Source: Phanerochaete sordida (taxonomy: Eukaryota; Basidiomycota; Agaricomycetes; Polyporales; Phanerochaetaceae). Taken from it: a DNA stretch of 64,000 nucleotides. A program made the position numbers and the translations under genes. Location of the stretch: NCBI GenBank assembly GCA_019973155.2, contig BPQB01000005.1:372001-436000 (forward strand), given 5' to 3'. The notes under the pieces were generated by a model. It was not told where the DNA came from, ran no database searches, and saw nothing but the letters and a program-made list of their open reading frames with translations. How positions within the stretch are numbered: position 1 is the first letter of the stretch; each line of letters begins with the position of its first letter. Positions 57,476-64,000 of this stretch are shown here, in pieces.

Positions 57476-58462
57476 AGCTCCTGAACAGGCACCCCGACGA
57501 TTCTTTGTTTCACGTCATTCGCACGTACATTCGATCTTCATGACAAAACTCACGACCCTCGTAGACCCAGTATTATTCTGTTGTATTTTTTCTTGCTCGG
57601 CCCCCGCCGCTGGACTGGCCATGCTTGTCGGGGCACGCACATATTTTTTGCCGATTCTTGCTGCGCTCATCATTCCTTTGCGCTTCTCCGTGATGGTCCA
57701 CGCGATTTGCAGCCTGCCGAAACCCGACGCACCGATACCCCTTTCTACGATGGCATCGCTTGCGACGTCGGACGGCGCTGTCGCGCTCGCCATACCGTGG
57801 TCTCCAGTCGTAGCATAAGTCCGTACCCTATACATATGCGTATGTCAAATAGTCACCCCGCTCAGTTGTGTTCTAGGTAGCATAGTACATCGTTTTGAAC
57901 AATCCTGTACAGAATAAACGATTTAGTCCATTGCATTGCCGAGGGATTTGCGAAGCGCCGGGTGTGATACGTGTGAGTCTGAACGCTCCTCTTGCTCGTG
58001 GTGTGCTCGCTGGCACAAGCACCGCGCGGCGCAGCGAGGGCTCGAGATTTTCGCGCATGCGTCGCAGAGCGTATGTCGTAAATTTTGGGGTGTGCAGGAT
58101 GTGTTTGAGTGAGGACAAGGTGTGAATTCGTAGTTGCGGAGTTTGGATGCGTTTGAGAAACCCCTCCCGTGCTCGCGCTCAGGCTTGCTCCCGACCACCA
58201 CTCTACTTAGTCCACTATTTACTGGAGTCCACCCTACTGTAGTAGTTCTGGGCAATCTCTTTCCTACGCCCTTCAAAATTCGTTGCTTTCTTTGCTGAAA
58301 ATCCCGCCTAGTTCACGACCGTACTGCTCATAGTTACCCACGTCGCTCTCAATCGGACTCCCGGCCTTGGTTCACACCGCTCGGTTCGCTTTCGCAGTTG
58401 ACACGGCGTTGCTATCCAACATTCAGTAATACCTAATCGCACCCATCTCTTCAAAGCCTATA
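57476..58462. other. Spacer between the GDS1-type and PUF genes
   Basis: About 1 kb. Begins with the GDS1-type 3' flank (AT-rich 57575-57590, 57840-57930) and ends with the pyrimidine-rich 5' region of the PUF gene (58310-58440). A 116-codon frame from 57468 overlapping the stop codon is judged non-coding. Confidence 0.45.
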
Positions 58463-61400
58463 ATGTCTCTCTCCGCCTCGGATAACAACGGCTCCTTTTC
58501 AAGGGTCTCGTCTGGGAAGACGCCCCCTCCAGCACCTTCTGCTGCTTACGCAAAGAGGTGCGCCTGCCATGTCCTCATTGTCTCGCGCATCTGACACCCC
58601 TCTAGGGCTCGCGAGATGGAAGCAGAGGAACGGATTGGTGCCAGATATCGACCCCCCGCGCTGCGCGCCTTGGCTTCAGGCGGTGACCCTTCTAATGAAC
58701 CCCCACCTTCAAGTACTACTCCAGGAGATGCTTCTACTCTTCCCCCAACCAACTTCCCCGCGGGATTCAGGAGGGCCAGGGCTGGGACCTTACCCTCCAA
58801 CGTCCAGCTCGCTGCTCAGCGGTTCGCGGCTGCCTCCAACAACCTTGGTAGCGCTGCTCCTTCCACCGAGTCGTTCACCGAGCAGCTCCAGCAGCAGAGG
58901 GGGCAAGGGATCAGCGTTGCAGCCCCAGTGCGACCCGGTCTGCGTCACTCGGCCTCCGTCGCGTCTTCCGCCGCTACGTCAGCTCTCTCGGAGCGCAACA
59001 GTCGCTTGAGGTCCGGATCGCTCACACTCCCCACCGGCGGCCTGTCCAACGCGTTCGGCCCTTCCATCTTTTCATCGTCGTGGCTGTCCTCCCGCAACTC
59101 CAATGGTCTCTCCGTCCTCGATGATGTGCACTCGATCGCGTCGATGGAGTCCGGGAACGATGACTTTGATGTCCACACCCTGGATTATCTCGGCCTCGAT
59201 GACACGCTCCGTCCGCCTCCCGCCGCGACTATCACAGAATTGCGAACGCAAGCCCAAGCTGCCATCGCGGGCAACCTTGCCACGAACCCATCGCGTCTTC
59301 GCGCAACCACAGTCTCCCACCCGTATCGCCTGGGATCTTCCGCTGGAGCGTCGCTTCTTTCCACTCCCAATCCTGAAGAAGAACAAGAGCTGTACAGCCA
59401 GGAGTTGTACCACAGCCAAGGTCTTGATCAATACGATGATGGTGGCTCTGCCAACTATCTGTCCGCTGGGTACGTGGCAAAGGGCTTCAAGAGCTCTGAG
59501 CACCTCAGCGCTGGCCTCGGGTCTCGCCCTCGTGCCATCTCGGTTGGCAATCTCGATGACCCTTCGCGTGCGCTGCACCGTCGGGTTCCTGGTGGTGACC
59601 TCAACCCGTCACCCTACGCGTCGGATCTGTCGTCCATCGCGCTTGGTTCTGGTACCCACACCCCTTCTGGTATATTACGTACGGAGCAGCTGAACACGCG
59701 TGCTGGAGCAGGTCCTTCCGTTCACTTCAATGCTGGCGACATGCCCAACAGCCGTGCCTCACCGTACCTGGCTGCGCCGAACAACCAGGGTCGCTCGGTT
59801 TCTCCCAAGAACGCGGACAACTCGTCGACGCAGATGCAAACACCGACTCGCTCGCTGTGGATCGGCAATCTTGATAGCTCGGTAACTAGCGAGCAGCTTA
59901 TCCACGTGTTCGCTCCTTACGGAGCTATCGAGAGCTTGCGCTTGCTCCCTGAGAAGGTGAGTGACAGCATATATCTAGCATTTAGAGTCTAACGAAGGGA
60001 TGTAGGAATGCGGCTTCGTCAACTTTGTCGACCAATCGGATGCTATTCGCGCCAAGGAGGATGTTCTTAACCGCCTTGGAGGTGATATCGGCATGCCTAA
60101 TGGCCAGACCGTCCGTATTGGCTTTGGTAAGGCAGACAGCGCGCCTGTCGCGCCTGCGAAGGGTACGAACATGAACAGTCCCACTGTGACCTCGCCTGGC
60201 GGTGGCAACAGCAAAAACTCGAGCGACGGGGGCATGAATGGGATGGACGCGCAGCTGCAGTCGACTCCGACGCGTGCACTCTGGATCGGCTCCATTCCGT
60301 CCACGACGACCCCGGCGACTATTCTCAGCGTCTTCAGTCCGTTTGGCCCGATCGAGTCTGCGCGTGTCCTCACCCACAAGAACTGCGGCTTTAGTATGTC
60401 TGCGGCATAATCTTCGCTGGCTTCAAGCTAATCAGTCTTCTTTCTAGTCAACTTCGAGCGCTTGGACGACGCTGTCAGAGCTAGGAAGGCTCTGAACGGG
60501 CGCGACGTCCTTGGCAGCGATGTGGGCGCCATTCGCATTGGTTTCGCGAAGGTCCCCGTGAAGAACGGGCAAGAGGGAGGTGGTCAGGAGGAAGGTGCTG
60601 CGCCCAACGTTCAAGGCGTTGGCGATCTCAGCGTTGGAGCGACCATCCATGCTCTCCGTAACGTCAAGGGCGCGTCCACGATACCGGTCGATCAGCAAGT
60701 TTTGAGCGGCAACATCGAGAACTACCGCTCTAACCTTCTATTGAGCATGATCGGATCGGGCTTGCACAACGCACAGCTTGACGCGGTCAGCAAGGCGGCG
60801 GGCTGGCAGGCCTCTGTCACAGAGCAGCAGATGATCATGAGGGAGTTGAGTGGTGGTGCGGCAGATGCTGAGGCAGATATTCAGATCCTGGCTGGTACGG
60901 GACTCTATCCTCGGAGTAGCTCTCAACTCACGATCCACAGAATTCCGCCCGCCGACCATGTACTACACCACTATCCCTCTGGCCTCGGAGAGGACGCACA
61001 ACAGGCGTTGGGACGCGTCCAAGCTGCGCGAGCTCCGCAAGCGTCTGGACTCTACCAACATTACCGCAGAAGAGATCGATAATGTCGCCGCCGACTTCCT
61101 CGATGGCGAGATAGTGGACCTTGCTTCGGACTGGTTGGGTAACACGGTACGTGCATCCGACATGATACCCGCGGTGCATGATGCTGAAGGTACGTGTAGG
61201 TTGTCCAGAAGTTGTTCGAGAAGTGCTCCTCTGGCACACGTCTCGCCATGCTGGATCGCATCGCCCCTCATCTCGCGATGATTGGCATCCACAAGAACGG
61301 TACCTGGGCGGCCCAAAAGATCATAGAATGCGTGCAGACGCCGGATGAGGTGGCTCTCGTCACTCAAAACCTTCGGCCCTATGTACCACCACTATTGTTA

Positions 61401-62643
61401 GACCAGTTTGGTAACTATGTTGTACAGTACGTGCTTTCTGTTTCCTCCTCCCTCGCTATACCCGCTAATCCTTCTGTTGTGTAGATGCTGCCTTCGTTTC
61501 GGTTCCCCCGCGACCGATTTCTTGTTCGAGGCCATGGTTGACCGTCTCTGGGAGATCGCTCAGGGCCGTTTCGGTGCTCGCAGTATGAGAGCTTGTCTCG
61601 AGAGCTCTCACATTACTGTCAGCCAACAGCGCAAGATTGCTACCGCTGTCATCCTCAACTCGATCCCGCTCGCGACAAACCCGAACGGTGCTCTGCTGTT
61701 GACTTGGCTCCTTGATACCTCGAACTTCCCGTCTCGCTACACCCTTTTGGCCCCGCGGTTCACGCCCCACCTGTCGCATCTCTGCACACACAAGCTGGCG
61801 TCGCTGACCGTGCTGAGGATCGTCAACCAGAAGGTCGAGCCGGAGGCGTCCGCTCAAGTCATCGAGGCCCTCTTCCAGTCGCCGAATGATCACGTTCTTA
61901 CCGACGTTCTGGGCGATCAAGTCAATGGTGTCGCTGTCGTTCACAAGATCCTGACGAGTCCTTTCGTCAACCCCGAGCAACGTCCGGCATACGTCGAGGC
62001 CACGAAGCGCGTCCTCATCGAGCTCAAGGTGATTGCCACACAGGCCTACCGCCGCCTCATCGAAGAGGTCGGCCTGCCTGTGCCGAATCTGCAGCCCACG
62101 TACTCCACGAACGTCCCTCAGCCGACGAAGACGAAGTACAACAACCAGAACACCTTCGGTGTCCCTGGTTTGCCTGCTGGCTACCCCTCGACCGATCAGG
62201 GTCTGGCTTCCATGATGGCCGCTCTGCAGATGGGTGGGCAAAACGCCGCGGCCGCTCCTCCTCGCCTCCAGATCGACCCCGCTTACGGCCAGGCGCAGCC
62301 CCAGAACGGCAACCGGTCTCGCAACTCGAACCCATCGACGGCATTCTCGCCCTCGTCCGATCCTTTCAACCCATTCGCCATGCGGTCGCCTGACCCCGGC
62401 ACTCCCAGGAACGGAGGCGGCCGTCGCAACGGATCTGCTCCTGCCCAGGCGAACAACGCGATGCCCTACGGCGCCCAGTCGCCCAGCCTCACGCACGCCG
62501 CGAACATGCTGAACATGACCCCCACCGCTACCTACAACGCGCTCCCGACCCCGCAGTCGGTCCCCCCTCAGCTCTACCAGGCCTACCTGTACCAAATGTA
62601 CCAACAGCAGAACTCCCCCAACATGGGAACCTACCACGCTTAA
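58463..62643 (+). CDS. JSN1: RRM-PUF RNA-binding protein (JSN1/PUF2 type)
   Basis: Pumilio-family protein binding mRNA 3' UTRs. Starts at ATG 58463 (MSLSASDNNGSFSRVSSGKT); the first intron (about 58558-58606) joins to ARGAREMEAEERIGARYRPP-type sequence. A long Ser/Ala-rich region follows, then RRM1 (SLWIGNLDSSVTSEQLIHVF ... CGFVNFVDQSDAI, 59850-60050) and RRM2 (ALWIGSIPSTTTPATILSVF ... VNFERLDDAVRARKALNGRD, 60280-60500). PUF repeats occupy 61000-62000, including FEKCSSGTRLAMLDRIAPHL, NGTWAAQKIIECVQTPDEVA, LDQFGNYVVQ, FGARSMRACLESS and VNGVAVVHKILTSPF. The tail is Asn/Gln/Pro-rich and ends MYQQQNSPNMGTYHA at TAA 62641-62643. Two RRMs plus PUF is the JSN1/PUF2 architecture of fungi, not PUF3/PUF4. 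Confidence 0.92.
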
Positions 62644-63435
62644 CGTCGCCGCCTCTCTTCATGGATTACCCCAGGGATTTGGTCATGAAATATTACGAGC
62701 TTTTCTTCGCAGAACTCATTGAAGACACGCATCCACCATCCATCATCACTTCCAATCCAACTGGTTCCACTCACTTCCATCCCAAACGCTCAAGCTGTCT
62801 CTGCGTGTTCCTTCTCCGAGCGGGTCATCCTGCATTGCTCAGAAGCGCCCACCGTATACCCTCTGCTACTCATTTCCGGTCTCCATCTCCCACTCCTATG
62901 CTCGCTACACGTATCCTCGTTACGCCAGGCAGGGACGGTCGCCTCTTGCAAGCGCATGCGTTTCCATTGCACTCGCTCCCAAAATTACGGACATGACTCA
63001 TACGCATGGTCGAAGGCTCCCATCGCGCGTTTGCTGTTGGACCGACATCGTTTGTCTTGCAGGACTGCGCAGGGTCAGCGGTTGGGTTATATCTGTCCTT
63101 GACATTTCTGAGATTATTTCATTTCTTTTGTTTCTCGTCTTTGAACGTCTCCCGTCTTTTCTCCTTCCAACGTCTGCTGCTACGACTATGTATAATAGGG
63201 GATGGCTACGTATCAATCGGGCCTGATAAATGTATAGAGGATTTCCTTGTCGTGCAACTTCTCTTCCCTCCTGTTCGACGGGCTGACCCTAGCAGTACCG
63301 GCCAAGATATCCAGGTGAATTGGATAAAGGCGTCAGGTAATGGGGTGATTGCGCAGAGTGGACGATCCCTTCGTGGGCTTCTGCTTTCTGAGTGGTGGTA
63401 GTGCGAGTCTTGCGAGGCTACAACGCCTCGCGGGT
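62644..63435. other. Convergent 3' flanks
   Basis: About 800 bp between the PUF stop and the convergent stop of the last gene. AT-rich at 63110-63140. Plus-strand open frames here (for example 63006-63401) have no ATG-led coding structure or resemblance. Confidence 0.45.
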
Positions 63436-64000
63436 TCATGGCTTGATCCGAGGCTCTGACCACATCGCCTGAACGACTGTTTAGCACTAACACTTTCCAG
63501 ATGCCTGACATGCTCGCCTTCATCATAGTGATTTCGGAGCCATCGTCTTTGAGTATTCTCCTCACAGAGTTCGGATCGACAGTTGGTGTGGTCACGTAGC
63601 GAGCCAGACTCTCTAGCTTGCTGACATCGACCTCGTACTGCTTCGCTAGGTTCTCGAGCTCTTGAGTGTTCTTTACAGCTTTGCGCTCCTCGAGTAAATC
63701 GCTCAAGTTCGAAGCGAAGATATGGCCTTTTGCAGGCTGGAACGTTCGTGCTTCGATCTCTGACTGGAGTCGCGTTTGGTACACCCGATTTGCGTGGTCC
63801 ACGGCCTATAAGCGACGTTAGGCATGGCTGTATGTGCCTAGCTATAACCTGAGGGGCTTACTGGACGTATAGTCTGCATATGATGGTCGACCTTGACAGG
63901 TCCGAGCTGGTTCAACTTGTGAAGGAAGTGCGGATCTCCTGCATCTTCTTCAATGGCTTACTTCCGCGTGGACATAAGAGGTCAGCCGGACTTCGGCGTG
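63436..64000 (-). CDS. Conserved small protein, 3' part (5' partial)
   Basis: Minus-strand gene entering from the right edge. From the edge: EDAGDPHFLHKLNQLGPVKV then DHHMQTIRP (63960-63875), a GTAAGC intron, VDHANRVYQTRLQSEIEART and FQPAKGHIFASNLSDLLEER, then QYEVDVSKLESLARYVTTPT and RRILKDDGSEITMMK (to 63518). The last exon (63468-63436) reads AMWSEPRIKP before TGA, joined by a GC-AG intron 63517-63469; read-through of that intron would give an unrelated long tail. The pattern (H-F-x-H-K-L-N-x-L-G-P-V, then a conserved ARxFQPAKGHIF helix) looks like a widely conserved eukaryotic small protein, but I cannot name it. The start lies outside the window. Confidence 0.72.

Noticed and set aside
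57468..57818. 116-codon hydrophobic plus-strand ORF overlapping the GDS1-type stop (ATGCCTGA)
   Set aside because: It lies in the 3' UTR, an equally long frame exists on the opposite strand, and stop-overlapping second cistrons are not expected in fungal nuclear genes.
61465..62637. 390-codon minus-strand ORF
   Set aside because: Antisense shadow of the PUF gene last exon; Arg/Val/Gly composition typical of reverse frames of GC-rich coding DNA.
1..64000. CRISPR arrays, bacterial operons, integrated virus or complete transposon
   Set aside because: No direct-repeat array, no reverse transcriptase, transposase or viral polymerase motif was seen in any frame I could read.

Overview
This window is nuclear DNA from a filamentous basidiomycete, most likely an Agaricomycete and possibly a polypore. 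The main evidence is the gene structure: nearly every gene is cut by 45-65 nt GT-AG introns with CTNAC-like branch sites, genes lie on both strands, and spacing is tight. The conserved proteins are eukaryotic (Sec7 ARF-GEF, Spt16, Clf1, Rpc82, histone H1, HRQ1, JSN1-type PUF protein). There are no bacterial operons, CRISPR arrays or rRNA genes, and I found no convincing tRNA.

Layout. 1-3101: 3' part of a Gea/GBF1-type ARF-GEF. 3467-5263 (-): NAD-dependent epimerase-like SDR. 5630-6791 (-): 3-hydroxyisobutyrate dehydrogenase. 7095-8262: cytochrome b561-type membrane protein. 8967-10690: arrestin-fold-like protein. 11188-14476: SCYL2-type pseudokinase. 14543-19428 (-): HRQ1 helicase. 19688-19960: small, probably mitochondrial protein. 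20492-31189: an accessory island. 31681-35765 (-): FACT subunit SPT16. 36046-38074: degenerate acyl-CoA-synthetase-like protein. 38442-41175: acidic nuclear-type protein. 41699-44494: splicing factor CLF1. 44872-46557: queuine tRNA-ribosyltransferase subunit QTRT2. 46681-47567 (-): membrane-anchored J protein. 48191-50361: Pol III subunit RPC82. 50640-51695: histone H1. 52217-53166: weak hypothetical models. 54242-57475: GDS1-type winged-helix protein. 58463-62643: RRM+PUF protein. 63436-end (-): 3' part of a conserved small gene.

The most interesting part is the 20.5-31.2 kb island. Four genes (three +, one -) share a domain I cannot tie to any named family. Its core is a small exon starting with a W-P-G-Y-like tetrapeptide, followed by a K-L-A..V..V..F-I helix. 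That exon is flanked by phase-0 introns in all four copies. A following exon carries an 'LV.L..VS..S(W/F/Y)QP.L' strand. The copies are very divergent, one has a long extra tail, and a 3.8 kb gene-poor stretch lies among them, so this looks like an old, decaying, lineage-specific paralog cluster inside housekeeping DNA.

Other points worth checking are three probable GC-AG introns, an ANL-superfamily protein that has lost its ATP-binding loop, a 174 bp inverted repeat upstream of the J-protein gene, three telobox-like TTAGGGTTAGGG motifs near gene starts, and an apparent frameshift or ultra-short intron in QTRT2. Intron positions come from reading splice signals by eye; 5' ends are the least certain part of each model.
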